Virus record (IMG/VR): IMGVR_UViG_3300023223_000257
Coordinates: 1-20,291 of that record
Direction: 5' to 3' (one strand)
Length of the DNA stretch: 20,291 nt
Source: a virus
Shown: in pieces, positions 1 to 6,637 of the stretch
Layout: every line of letters begins with the position of its first letter
Position numbering within the stretch: position 1 is the stretch's first letter
Translations under genes and position numbers: made by a program
Notes under the pieces: generated by a model
The model's database searches: none
The model's input: the letters and a program-made list of their open reading frames with translations, nothing else
What the model was told of the DNA's origin: nothing

Positions 1-133
1 TTACTAGATGTAAACCCTCATCATAGGGTTGTGTCTGAACCTTACCGAATAGCGTTGCTACTCCCATCTGCCCCGCAGGTATTGATTGCAGGCTGTTAAA
101 CAATACAACTACAATACCTGCGACTACTACCAC
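1..133 (-). pseudogene. SPFH/band-7 protein, N-terminal fragment, runs off the left edge
   Basis: On the minus strand, positions 133 to 1 read as an open frame beginning with a hydrophobic stretch (VVVVAGIVVVLFN). It continues SIPAGQMGVATLFGKV and then QPYDEGLHLV. This is the standard start of prohibitin/stomatin/HflC-like SPFH proteins: one N-terminal membrane helix, then the IPAG..GV...FGKV strand and the E-G-LH motif. The frame stays open to position 1. A GTG at 133 is the first possible start after a stop further right, but the true start may be lost at the junction. The plus-strand ORF beginning at 136 is the C-terminal half of the same kind of protein, so this is probably the inverted other half of one gene. 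The family is well supported; the reason for the arrangement is inferred. Confidence 0.6.
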
Positions 134-135
134 CA

Positions 136-723
136 GTGCTCCTAGAAACAGGTACCCCTAAGGAGGTTATTGATGTGCATATGCTACCCTTATATCGCTC
201 TATTTTACGTGAGCAAGGTAAGAGTGTACCTAAGGCAGAGGATTTCTTTAAGCAAGAGATTCAACAACGACTACAAGCAAGCCTTACGGATGCCCTTGTA
301 CCTGTGTTAAAGAAAAAGGGTATCGAGATTCAAAAGATACTAATCAGGGATATACGCTTACCGGGGTTCATTGCAAAGGCTATTGAGGATAAAAAGATAC
401 GTGAGCAGGAGGCTATGAAACAAGAGGCCGAACTTAAGCGGTTTATAGTTGAGCAGCAACAAATAGTAGCCAAGGCAAAGGCAGATAAGGATGCAGCCGA
501 TATTGAAGCTCAAAAGATTATGGTATTAGCTGATGCCAAAGCCTATGAGATTAAGGCTATCAACGCGGCCATAGCTACGAACCCAGCTTATATCAAGCTA
601 CAAGCCCTGAAATCCCTTGAGGCCATTAGTAAAGATCCGGCGTCAAAGATTTACTTTATCAACGGCGACTCACCTAGCCCGCTACCTCTTATGCACTTAG
701 GCGATATTCAACGGGGTAAATGA
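136..723 (+). pseudogene. SPFH/band-7 (prohibitin/HflC-like) protein, C-terminal part
   Basis: This 195-residue frame matches the C-terminal two thirds of phage-type SPFH proteins. It has a coiled-coil region rich in Glu, Lys, Gln and Ala (about residues 80-140: KKIREQEAMKQEAELKRF and AKAKADKDAAD), then LADAKAYEIKAINAAIATNP, then a tail containing KIYFINGDSP.PLPLMHLG. SPFH proteins form membrane-anchored oligomeric rings and, as HflK/HflC, restrain the FtsH protease; phage homologues are of unsettled function. The frame has no N-terminal membrane helix. The only usable start is a GTG at 136, after a stop at 97-99, with no convincing ribosome binding site. The missing helix lies on the opposite strand at 1-133, and an estimated 60-70 residues between the halves are absent. 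It is best read as a gene broken by inversion or a chimeric assembly join. The downstream gene overlaps its stop codon. Confidence 0.75.
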
Positions 724-926
724 TGAAAGTAGAATACAAGGAAACGGATTATGGTTTCTGGATTAATTTTGAGCCAGAGACAATGGAGGATCAGACATTT
801 CTTTTAAGGATGCAAATGAACGGGGTAAAATCATCACTTAAACAAAGTACCTCAGTTTATAAATCAGGTGTTAGTGGCTGGATAAGTGCCAATAAGAAAA
901 AGCAAACAACGTCAGATATTAAATGA
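720..926 (+). CDS. Small hypothetical protein (68 aa)
   Basis: Its start overlaps the preceding stop (ATG at 720, TGA at 721-723; a second in-frame ATG lies at 723), which indicates translational coupling. A GGGG run just upstream can act as a weak ribosome binding site. The product has an acidic, aromatic N-terminal half (DYGFWINFEPETMED) and a Lys-rich C-terminus. There is no membrane segment, cysteine pair or recognisable motif. I do not recognise the family. Its support as a real gene comes from the tight overlaps on both sides and the lack of a competing frame. Confidence 0.6.
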   Translation: MMKVEYKETDYGFWINFEPETMEDQTFLLRMQMNGVKSSLKQSTSVYKSGVSGWISANKKKQTTSDIK

Positions 927-1162
927 TAATCATAGCAGTAATAACATACGTCCTGATAGCTTGGGTAACGCTCGTATTCCTAAAACTAATCAAATGGGAA
1001 TCAGATGACGGGAATAGGTTTACTGGAGCATTAGTATGGCCCATTTTACTTATCGGGTTCATGGCAAATATATTATATAGTTTTGTAATTGCTTCAACTA
1101 ATAAGGCTACCAGCTTAATAGAGGCATTATTTGAGCCTGATGATGATGAGGAAAGCGAATGA
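923..1162 (+). CDS. Small two-helix membrane protein (79 aa)
   Basis: Two hydrophobic segments are visible: residues 1-22 (IIIAVITYVLIAWVTLVFL) and about 36-58 (ALVWPILLIGFMANILYSF). A short polar loop separates them, and the tail is strongly acidic (EPDDDEESE). Start and stop overlap both neighbours in ATGA fashion, so it is part of one transcript. The architecture and the motifs AWVT and VWPI recur in the next gene, suggesting a tandem duplication. Size and topology would fit a holin or a membrane accessory protein, but nothing specific identifies a holin and no endolysin is nearby. The function is unknown. Confidence 0.65.
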   Translation: MIIIAVITYVLIAWVTLVFLKLIKWESDDGNRFTGALVWPILLIGFMANILYSFVIASTNKATSLIEALFEPDDDEESE

Positions 1163-1386
1163 TTTGGACAATGATACCGATTATATACATATTCATGGCT
1201 TGGGTTACATCCATCATAGTAGGCATTTCAGAGCATTATAACTCAACGGATGATAATACCAAGCCCGAATATATGTGTTCCGCGGTTGTACTCTGGCCTA
1301 TCTATTATGTCATTATTTCATCGCTATGGGTAACAAATAAGCTTAAAGAAATGCGTGATAACGAAGAGGATAAGGATGATGTATAA
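1159..1386 (+). CDS. Small two-helix membrane protein (75 aa), paralogue of the preceding gene
   Basis: The N-terminal helix covers about residues 4-22 (TMIPIIYIFMAWVTSIIVG). A polar loop follows (HYNSTDDNTKPEY), then a second helix at about 41-58 (AVVLWPIYYVIISSLWV) and an acidic tail (EEDKDDV). Helix-loop-helix spacing, the AWVT motif, the (V)LWPI motif and the acidic tail all resemble the gene at 923-1162. The pair looks like diverged tandem copies that could form a heteromeric membrane complex. Its ATG overlaps the previous stop. The function is unknown; holin/antiholin-like pairing is possible but unproven. Confidence 0.65.
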   Translation: MIWTMIPIIYIFMAWVTSIIVGISEHYNSTDDNTKPEYMCSAVVLWPIYYVIISSLWVTNKLKEMRDNEEDKDDV

Positions 1387-1558
1387 GAAATTAGGTAACT
1401 GCCATCCAAAGCTAAGCCGGGGTATGGTTTGGTGTACGGAATGTGGTAAATCCCTTAATATAAAAGCTGCTGAATGCCTAGCCACTGGTTGGCCTAAATG
1501 CTGTGGCTATACAATGACAATCGATAGCCCACAAGAAAGAAAGGAGCTAGAATCATGA
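1376..1558 (+). CDS. Cys-rich zinc-ribbon-like mini-protein (60 aa)
   Basis: I prefer the ATG at 1376 (a second ATG follows at 1379) over the upstream GTG at 1355. It sits 11 nt before the end of the previous gene and is preceded by the purine-rich GAGGATAAGG. The product contains WCTECGKS followed about 20 residues later by PKCCGYTMTID. That is a CxxC plus Cys-Cys arrangement typical of very small zinc-binding phage proteins. Its stop overlaps the ATG of the next gene. Zinc binding is inferred from the cysteines; the role is unknown. Confidence 0.6.
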   Translation: MMYKKLGNCHPKLSRGMVWCTECGKSLNIKAAECLATGWPKCCGYTMTIDSPQERKELES

Positions 1559-2100
1559 TACAACTGAGTAGGTGGGAGATGGCGGCAACTCAGAACATGC
1601 CGGAAGGGACTGAATTTGAGCATATCCTAAAAGATGGTGTTGATTGGGAATCGGGGCCACTAGAATGGTGCGCGACAGCTAAAAATGATATTAATATTCT
1701 ATGGAATTGGGGTACATACATCTACCGCCCAGTCGCCCCAGGGGGCTATGAATATACAGGCAAGTTTGATGATGAGAATGGTGATGAGAATGGTGCTGAA
1801 AATGGTGATGACACCGTATACCTTGATTGGGATGATGGCGGGATTGTCTTTGGTGAGGAGCTTAAACCTGATGATTATTACAACCCTGATAGCTATAAGC
1901 TCCGCCACTGGGAACTACGAAAGGTTGAGGAGCGTAAAGACATTGATATTAATGAGCTTGAAACCGTTGGCGAGGGAGTTATGGAAATGCCTGAACTTGC
2001 GCCTACAGGGAAAGGCAATGTAACCTTAAACGAGATTGTGGATAAGGTTGTTGAACTTGCAGATAAACATATGAGAGAAAGAGAGGATAATAGTTTCTAA
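1555..2100 (+). CDS. Hypothetical acidic protein with short DENG repeats (181 aa)
   Basis: This is a soluble, acidic protein with a Trp/Tyr-rich N-terminal half (WNWGTYIYRPV). An acidic repeat covers residues 73-86, in which Asp-Glu-Asn-Gly occurs three times with one variant. The middle is hydrophilic, and the last 30 residues look helical (NEIVDKVVELADKHM). No enzyme motif or membrane segment is visible. The ATG at 1555 overlaps the preceding stop. It is the last gene before a terminator and is followed directly by a promoter, so it ends the early part of this strand. The family is not recognised. Frames at 1685-2023 (+) and 1699-1908 (-) inside it are shadows. Confidence 0.65.
   Translation: MIQLSRWEMAATQNMPEGTEFEHILKDGVDWESGPLEWCATAKNDINILWNWGTYIYRPVAPGGYEYTGKFDDENGDENGAENGDDTVYLDWDDGGIVFGEELKPDDYYNPDSYKLRHWELRKVEERKDIDINELETVGEGVMEMPELAPTGKGNVTLNEIVDKVVELADKHMREREDNSF
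1771..1806 (+). repeat. Three 12-nt tandem units encoding (D/A)ENG
   Basis: The unit gatgagaatggt occurs twice exactly at 1771-1794 and once more as gctgaaaatggt at 1795-1806, in frame. It looks like a recent slippage-type expansion inside the acidic linker of the 1555-2100 gene. Confidence 0.8.
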
Positions 2101-2101
2101 T

Positions 2102-2129
2102 TTGACATTTGTTCTCAGCGAACTATAGT
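2102..2129 (+). promoter_or_regulatory. Sigma-70-type promoter (TTGACA-N16-TATAGT)
   Basis: The -35 box TTGACA at 2102-2107 is a perfect match to consensus. The -10 box TATAGT at 2124-2129 matches five of six, with a 16-nt spacer. The spacer holds a short inverted repeat, GTTC-N5-GAAC (2111-2123), that could be an operator half-site pair. The predicted start near 2136 lies only about 18 nt before the terminator hairpin at 2154, so transcripts would be very short unless the terminator is read through. Confidence 0.6.
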
Positions 2130-2153
2130 GGGTACCCATTCCCACCCCCACAC

Positions 2154-2192
2154 GGAGCCTTCTAGCTTACCCTAGCTGAGGGCTCCTTTTTT
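2154..2192 (+). terminator. Intrinsic terminator
   Basis: GGAGCC at 2154-2159 pairs with GGCTCC at 2181-2186 and is followed by six T residues (2187-2192). The apical part can add an AGCT/AGCT pairing. It ends the transcript of the small-gene cluster at 720-2100, and also sits just downstream of the promoter at 2102-2129. Confidence 0.8.
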
Positions 2193-2201
2193 CTTGTTTA
2201 C

Positions 2202-2230
2202 TTGCCTCTACCCAAATTTACGGCTATATT
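2202..2230 (+). promoter_or_regulatory. Probable promoter of the structural operon
   Basis: TTGCCT at 2202-2207 matches four of six consensus -35 bases. TATATT at 2225-2230 matches five of six -10 bases, with the ideal 17-nt spacer. It follows the terminator and gives a leader of about 18 nt before the portal ATG at 2255. It is weaker than the upstream TTGACA promoter but better placed to drive the portal and head genes. Confidence 0.45.
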
Positions 2231-2254
2231 GCTAAAAATTTAACGGTGTAGTTT

Positions 2255-3694
2255 ATGAATGCCCCCGATAAATCCTCTTTGAAAAGCAAGCTTGCCACCC
2301 TCGAAGGCATTATTTCCCGTCCCGAATTGTTTCGCCAACTAGGCCAGCAGTACGACGGTGACAGGGATATGTATGTCACTTTAGGCTATAAGAAAGATTT
2401 GGTATATGACGATTTCTTTAGCCTCTATAAAAGGCAAGACATATGTAAGCGGATAATTGATGCCCCAGCAGATGCCACATGGCGCGGTGAGCCTATTATA
2501 GTAGACTTAGATGCTGATGAGGATGATAAGGATGATAAGGATGACGATGGCGTAACACTAGAATCTGAGTTTAATAGAAAGTTCTCTGAGATTGCCCGGG
2601 CCTTAAAGATATGGCATTACTTTACCCGAGCAGACAAGCTTGCTGGTGTAGGCCAATACTCAGTACTATTCCTTGGCTTTAATGACGCTAAAACCCAAAA
2701 TGATTTAGCTAAGGAGGTTAAGCGCGGGAATAGCCTTGAGCTTACCCATCTGAGGCCATTTAGTGAGGGTAATGCCGAGATAATGACATTTGATGATGAT
2801 GTTAATAGCCCACGTCACGGCCTCCCTGAAACCTACCAACTACAAACCTCGCTCACAGGTACTACCACGGCCACGGAATCTAATAAAACCATTGTCGTAC
2901 ATTGGACTAGGGTAATTCATGTAGCAGAGGATTTACTTGAGAGTGAAACCTTTGGTACGCCTCGCCTTGAGGCGGTATTTAACCGCATGTTCGACTTAGA
3001 AAAGACGGTAGGTGGTAATGCCGAAATGTTCTGGCGTGGCGCATTCCCCGGTTACAACTTTAAGCTTGATCCTGAGGCTGAGCTTGCTGATGATGAGATC
3101 ACCGATTTACAGGATCAAATTGATAACATGATTCATAAGATAAGCCGGTATATACGTACTCAGGGCGTAGATATACAAGAGCTTAAACAGGAGGTTGCCG
3201 ATCCCTCAAGCACCTTTGATGTTATTATCAAGCTAATTTCAGCTGCTACAGGCATACCTACAAGGATACTTACGGGCTCTGAACGCGGTGAGTTAGCGAG
3301 TAGTCAGGATGAGAGTAATTGGAATACACGTATAGATGAAAGGCGTAATGACTTTGCTGTACCAATTATTATCAGGCCATTTATAGAACGCCTTATCTTA
3401 TTCGGAATCCTGCCTGTCCGTGATTTCAATACTGTTTGGCCTGATCCATTGCCTCTTGATGCCGAAACAATTTCTGTAGTTAATAAAAATCAGACATCGG
3501 CCCTTGTTGAATACGCGGAAAGTATAGAGGCACAATTACTGATACCACCAATAATCTACCTTACGCGGTTCGCTAATATCGATGAGGATACTGCCTTACA
3601 GATTATCAAGGATAGAGAGGGTGATTTGGATGATGAGGATGATTTAGATTTTGATGATGATGAACCAGATGATATTGAACCAGAGGATGAATGA
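2255..3694 (+). CDS. Portal protein (DUF1073-type)
   Basis: Portal proteins form the dodecameric ring at the capsid vertex through which DNA enters and leaves. This 479-residue product has the layout of the DUF1073 portal family. An N-terminal region contains DMYVTLGYKKDL and YKRQDICKRIIDAPADATWR. The core contains GVGQYSVLFLGF, and the helical stem region contains TGIPTRILTGSERGELASSQDE. A typical segment NWNTRIDERRNDF follows. Two acidic inserts are notable: residues about 88-100 and a very acidic C-terminal tail from about 453 to the end. The start ATG has only a weak GGTG binding site. Portal normally follows large terminase, but here a promoter/terminator region precedes it and no terminase is present. 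The next gene overlaps its stop. Confidence 0.9.
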   Translation: MNAPDKSSLKSKLATLEGIISRPELFRQLGQQYDGDRDMYVTLGYKKDLVYDDFFSLYKRQDICKRIIDAPADATWRGEPIIVDLDADEDDKDDKDDDGVTLESEFNRKFSEIARALKIWHYFTRADKLAGVGQYSVLFLGFNDAKTQNDLAKEVKRGNSLELTHLRPFSEGNAEIMTFDDDVNSPRHGLPETYQLQTSLTGTTTATESNKTIVVHWTRVIHVAEDLLESETFGTPRLEAVFNRMFDLEKTVGGNAEMFWRGAFPGYNFKLDPEAELADDEITDLQDQIDNMIHKISRYIRTQGVDIQELKQEVADPSSTFDVIIKLISAATGIPTRILTGSERGELASSQDESNWNTRIDERRNDFAVPIIIRPFIERLILFGILPVRDFNTVWPDPLPLDAETISVVNKNQTSALVEYAESIEAQLLIPPIIYLTRFANIDEDTALQIIKDREGDLDDEDDLDFDDDEPDDIEPEDE

Positions 3695-3921
3695 TGGAAA
3701 AGCTTAAAAAAGTACATATTATTATATTAGTTATAGTTGCATTAGTATGCGGGGTATTCGCATATCTAGCTAAATCAGATTCATTGCAGGAGAAAGAGCA
3801 AGCGGCACCGGCTGTGGAAACTATTGCCGCCCCAGAGGAAGGTAAACCACCGGCTAAGTCGGAGGGGCTTACGCCGGATGGTGAGCCTACCCAGAAGATT
3901 GTTGAACCTCCCGCAGAATAA
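3691..3921 (+). CDS. Small membrane-anchored Pro/Glu-rich protein (76 aa)
   Basis: The ATG at 3691 overlaps the portal stop; a second ATG lies at 3694. A short basic N-terminus (KLKKVH) leads into one hydrophobic helix, about residues 9-26 (IIILVIVALVCGVFAYLA). The rest is a low-complexity extracytoplasmic-looking tail rich in Pro, Glu and Ala. It could be a single-pass membrane protein or, given a Cys at about residue 20, a poor lipoprotein candidate. An inner-membrane spanin subunit would have similar topology, but a coiled coil and a partner are lacking. The function is unknown. A terminator-like hairpin follows it. Confidence 0.55.
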   Translation: MMEKLKKVHIIILVIVALVCGVFAYLAKSDSLQEKEQAAPAVETIAAPEEGKPPAKSEGLTPDGEPTQKIVEPPAE

Positions 3922-3939
3922 CAATCCACAAGCATGGCT

Positions 3940-3968
3940 GTAGGTTTAACCAAAGCCTACGTTTTTTT
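3940..3968 (+). terminator. Intrinsic terminator or attenuator touching the next start codon
   Basis: An eight-pair stem (GTAGGTTT with AAGCCTAC, one G-U pair) and a 5-nt loop span 3940-3960. After a single G come seven T residues (3962-3968). The ATG of the minor head gene follows at 3971, only two bases after the T run, leaving no room for a ribosome binding site between them. It may act as partial terminator, attenuator or structured leader. Confidence 0.7.
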
Positions 3969-3970
3969 GT

Positions 3971-6634
3971 ATGAACGTAGTAAATTCACATAGAAGAATT
4001 TTACGTCGTGATCCCACACTAACTATTACAATCCGTAAACAGTGGGTTACCGAGGGTAACAAACGTATCAATACAATCAAGCGGTTTATCCGGGAAACCA
4101 TTGTCACTAACGATGCATTCGGATTAAAAGAACGCCCCCTGCTTTCATTCCTTGCCGCTGCTCCGGTAGGTGCATTTGATCAACCATCGGATGCAGAAAA
4201 ACTTGTTGCCTTTTCCCTATGGCTTAAGCAGCAATTCAATACCGAGTTTTTACAATTACGCGTGAACCCGTCTACCGGACAGATAATCCGTATCGATCCT
4301 AATTGGACACAGAAATATGTGGACAGGGCCTATCTCATGGGTGTTAAGAATGCTAATCGTCAATTAAAGAAAACGGGCATCGATCCAGCAGTTGAACCTG
4401 TTCCAGGCAGCCGCCCCCGTGTAACGCTTGCCGGGATATTAGCCATACCAATTCATCGGCAAGGTATTTCTGCTATGAGAGAACGTGTATTAAACGAATT
4501 AGACGGCATCGCCAATGCCACCCAGCAACAGGCTACAAGAGTTTTAGCCGATGGCTTAGCCCGTGGCGATACACCCGCACAGCTTACACGTTCTATAAAC
4601 GAGGTTATGGATAAGGTAGCCAAACAACGGGCAACGGCTCTGGCGTTAACAGAGACAGTAAGGGCCCATGCAGAGGCCCAATTAAACCAGTTTGAGGCAT
4701 TTGGCATTACGGAAGTGACTGCTATAGCGGAATTTACCACTCAAGGTGACGAATTTGTATGTCCTATCTGCCTCGCTCTTGAGGGCCGCTTGTTTCCCAT
4801 AAACGAGGCGCATGGAATTATACCTGTACATGTAAGATGTGTAGGGGGCGAGACAAGGGTAAATGCGGTTGATGCATCGAAAGCCATTAGAACCTATTAT
4901 ACTGGTGAATTACTAACCCTCGAACTTGAGGACAGGGTAATTGAATGCACGCCTAATCATATATTCTTAAGCCATCATGGATTCTTTAAGACCCAGGATT
5001 TTCGTGTTGGTGCCTCTTTATTGTGTCAAGCTTCGACGGATGGCCATACATATGCTACAAAGATAGAATCGTTTTTCGCTGAGGAAAGCCACGTTCATGC
5101 CTTACAGGGCAATCTCGATCTGCATGGTGATGGCCCTAATTGTAGTGGTTTATGGATGTCTTTTCTTAGGCAAGGAGACTATTCATCACACGATAATGAT
5201 AAATTCTTTAGAGAAATTAACGAGTCATTTCCATATGATAGCAGAGAGGATAAACCACGCAATATCGATGAGGTTCTGATAAATCAAGAGATAATCACCG
5301 ATGCCATGGACGGCCAGGGATTAGAGCTTAAAGAGATTAAGGCTATTAAGACTCGCCATGTCGAGAATTATCCTGTCTATGACATGGAAACAGATAGCTC
5401 TCTCTATCTTGCCGAGGGCATTGTATCAAGCAATTGTGCATGCTTCTGGAGCATTGTAGGTGTACAGGAGGTGCGAGATAGGGAACCTGTATCTGAAAAG
5501 AAATTCTTAACCCCGCCCAGTGATAGGTTCAGGGGTAAGGATGGTAAGGTTCGGCCGAGCCAGGACAAGACAGAGGCAGAGGTAGCCGACATCATAGGCC
5601 AGCCGTTACCACCACGGAATCTTGAACAGCAGCCTGTTATTGTGCCGATTATCCTTGAGGCTAAAGAGCCGTTACCTGCCTTTGACGGGCTAGACGGCGA
5701 ACCAGGAACCCCCGGCGTACCTGGAACAGGTATCCAACATATGGAAATCCTTAAAAGGGATTTATTGATTTACCTGACAAACGGCAGCGGTTATCGGTTT
5801 GAGCATTTCCTCGGACTGCCGGGTACAAGCATTATCAATGCTGAAATAAATGAGCACGGTGAATTAATACTATCCTATGATGACGATAAGCAAGACAATC
5901 TAGGACGTATACAGGGGCGTGACGGCATTTCTATGACGGATGCAACTCTTAAACAAGGTGAACTAATAATTGAAACCAGCGACGGCACTGAGCTTAATCT
6001 AGGCAATGTCATAGGTGATTCAGTAAAGGGTACACCGGGGATAAACGGAACGGATGGTATCGGGGTTTCTGATGTTGGAATAGTGGGTACCAGACTATTC
6101 ATGAGAATGAGTAATGACAACATCTTGGACTTGGGTGATGTAAAGGGCGAAAAGGGTGATCCAGGCCCAAGCATAGTAGGGCCCGCTCTATTAGATGTTA
6201 AATTAATGGAAAATAACAGTTTTACATTCTATCTTGATGATGGTACTGAGATACAGACTAACGAGCTTGAACTTAATCATATAGGCTTTGTTGAGGCAAT
6301 AGAGTTTGATCCGGTTCGCAATGCAATACGCTGGCGCGTCCGTGGAGTATGGAGTGACTTTATACCTCTAGGTACAAGCGGAGGAGGTGGGGGCGGTATA
6401 AGGACACTGACAAGCTCTGATGGTTCTGTAACGCTTGTGCCTACCAGCGGTACGGGCAGCACAGTGGATTTATCTGCGGGCGGCGGTGATCCAGAGGATC
6501 ACGGCTTTGATAGGTGCATTGATTTTGCTTTTATACTTAAAGAGGATTTTACCTATACAACTGATGGTTGGGAATTAAAAGCCGGTGGTAGTATTGAATT
6601 TACTTCTGGTTCACACATAACGATAGTAGGATAA
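3971..6634 (+). CDS. Minor head/head morphogenesis protein (SPP1 gp7-like) with intein and collagen-like C-terminal extension
   Basis: The 887-residue product has three parts. Residues 1-289 plus 489-500 form an SPP1 gp7-like (phage Mu F-like) head morphogenesis domain. It has RRILRRDPT at the start, a helical core (ATALALTETVRAHAEAQLNQ) and the metal-type motif C264-P-I-C267 ... H287 ... CxC. That CxC is split by an intein at residues 290-488; splicing would restore VHVR joined to CACFW. Residues about 571-768 carry short collagen-like Gly-X-Y runs (573-587, about 688-696, 726-734) alternating with beta modules of the pattern (G)ELxxxxxDGTELxLGxVxG. A six-glycine linker lies at 804-809. After splicing the protein would be about 688 residues. 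The gp7 domain probably sits at the portal vertex, and the extension looks like a head fibre or trimerising spike. There is no in-frame alternative start upstream; the start lies right behind a hairpin and T run and has no visible binding site. Confidence 0.85.
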   Translation: MNVVNSHRRILRRDPTLTITIRKQWVTEGNKRINTIKRFIRETIVTNDAFGLKERPLLSFLAAAPVGAFDQPSDAEKLVAFSLWLKQQFNTEFLQLRVNPSTGQIIRIDPNWTQKYVDRAYLMGVKNANRQLKKTGIDPAVEPVPGSRPRVTLAGILAIPIHRQGISAMRERVLNELDGIANATQQQATRVLADGLARGDTPAQLTRSINEVMDKVAKQRATALALTETVRAHAEAQLNQFEAFGITEVTAIAEFTTQGDEFVCPICLALEGRLFPINEAHGIIPVHVRCVGGETRVNAVDASKAIRTYYTGELLTLELEDRVIECTPNHIFLSHHGFFKTQDFRVGASLLCQASTDGHTYATKIESFFAEESHVHALQGNLDLHGDGPNCSGLWMSFLRQGDYSSHDNDKFFREINESFPYDSREDKPRNIDEVLINQEIITDAMDGQGLELKEIKAIKTRHVENYPVYDMETDSSLYLAEGIVSSNCACFWSIVGVQEVRDREPVSEKKFLTPPSDRFRGKDGKVRPSQDKTEAEVADIIGQPLPPRNLEQQPVIVPIILEAKEPLPAFDGLDGEPGTPGVPGTGIQHMEILKRDLLIYLTNGSGYRFEHFLGLPGTSIINAEINEHGELILSYDDDKQDNLGRIQGRDGISMTDATLKQGELIIETSDGTELNLGNVIGDSVKGTPGINGTDGIGVSDVGIVGTRLFMRMSNDNILDLGDVKGEKGDPGPSIVGPALLDVKLMENNSFTFYLDDGTEIQTNELELNHIGFVEAIEFDPVRNAIRWRVRGVWSDFIPLGTSGGGGGGIRTLTSSDGSVTLVPTSGTGSTVDLSAGGGDPEDHGFDRCIDFAFILKEDFTYTTDGWELKAGGSIEFTSGSHITIVG
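4838..5434 (+). mobile_element. Mini-intein (Hint domain), 199 residues, inside the minor head protein
   Basis: The first residue is C290, starting CVGGETRVNA (intein block A). Block B is T327-P-N-H330, with the TxxH pattern, followed by HGFFKTQDFRVGASLL. The C-terminal blocks F and G read VYDMETDSSLYLAEGIVSSN, ending in N488 with C489 as the first residue after the intein. Cys1, the TxxH histidine, the terminal Asn and Cys+1 are all present. The usual penultimate His is Ser487. The insert of about 70 residues between the splicing blocks, including L384-HGDG, has no recognisable LAGLIDADG or HNH endonuclease. It lies exactly within the CxC metal-binding motif of the host domain, the kind of conserved site inteins favour. 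Confidence 0.85.
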
Positions 6635-6637
6635 GAC

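Noticed and set aside
923-1386. Holin/antiholin pair
   Set aside because: Topology fits, but there is no endolysin or spanin nearby and no family motif, so I left them as membrane proteins of unknown role.
1685-2023. Met-rich 112-residue plus-strand frame inside the 1555-2100 gene
   Set aside because: Methionine and isoleucine richness comes from out-of-frame reading of gatgat repeats; there is no independent start signal.
3606-3953. 115-residue minus-strand frame opposite the portal end and the small membrane gene
   Set aside because: It is the reverse reading of acidic GAT/GAA codons, giving His/Pro/Asn runs. There is no binding site, and it is fully covered by two better plus-strand genes.
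5090-5300. Homing endonuclease within the intein
   Set aside because: No LAGLIDADG, GIY-YIG or HNH motif is visible and the insert is too short for a full endonuclease domain.
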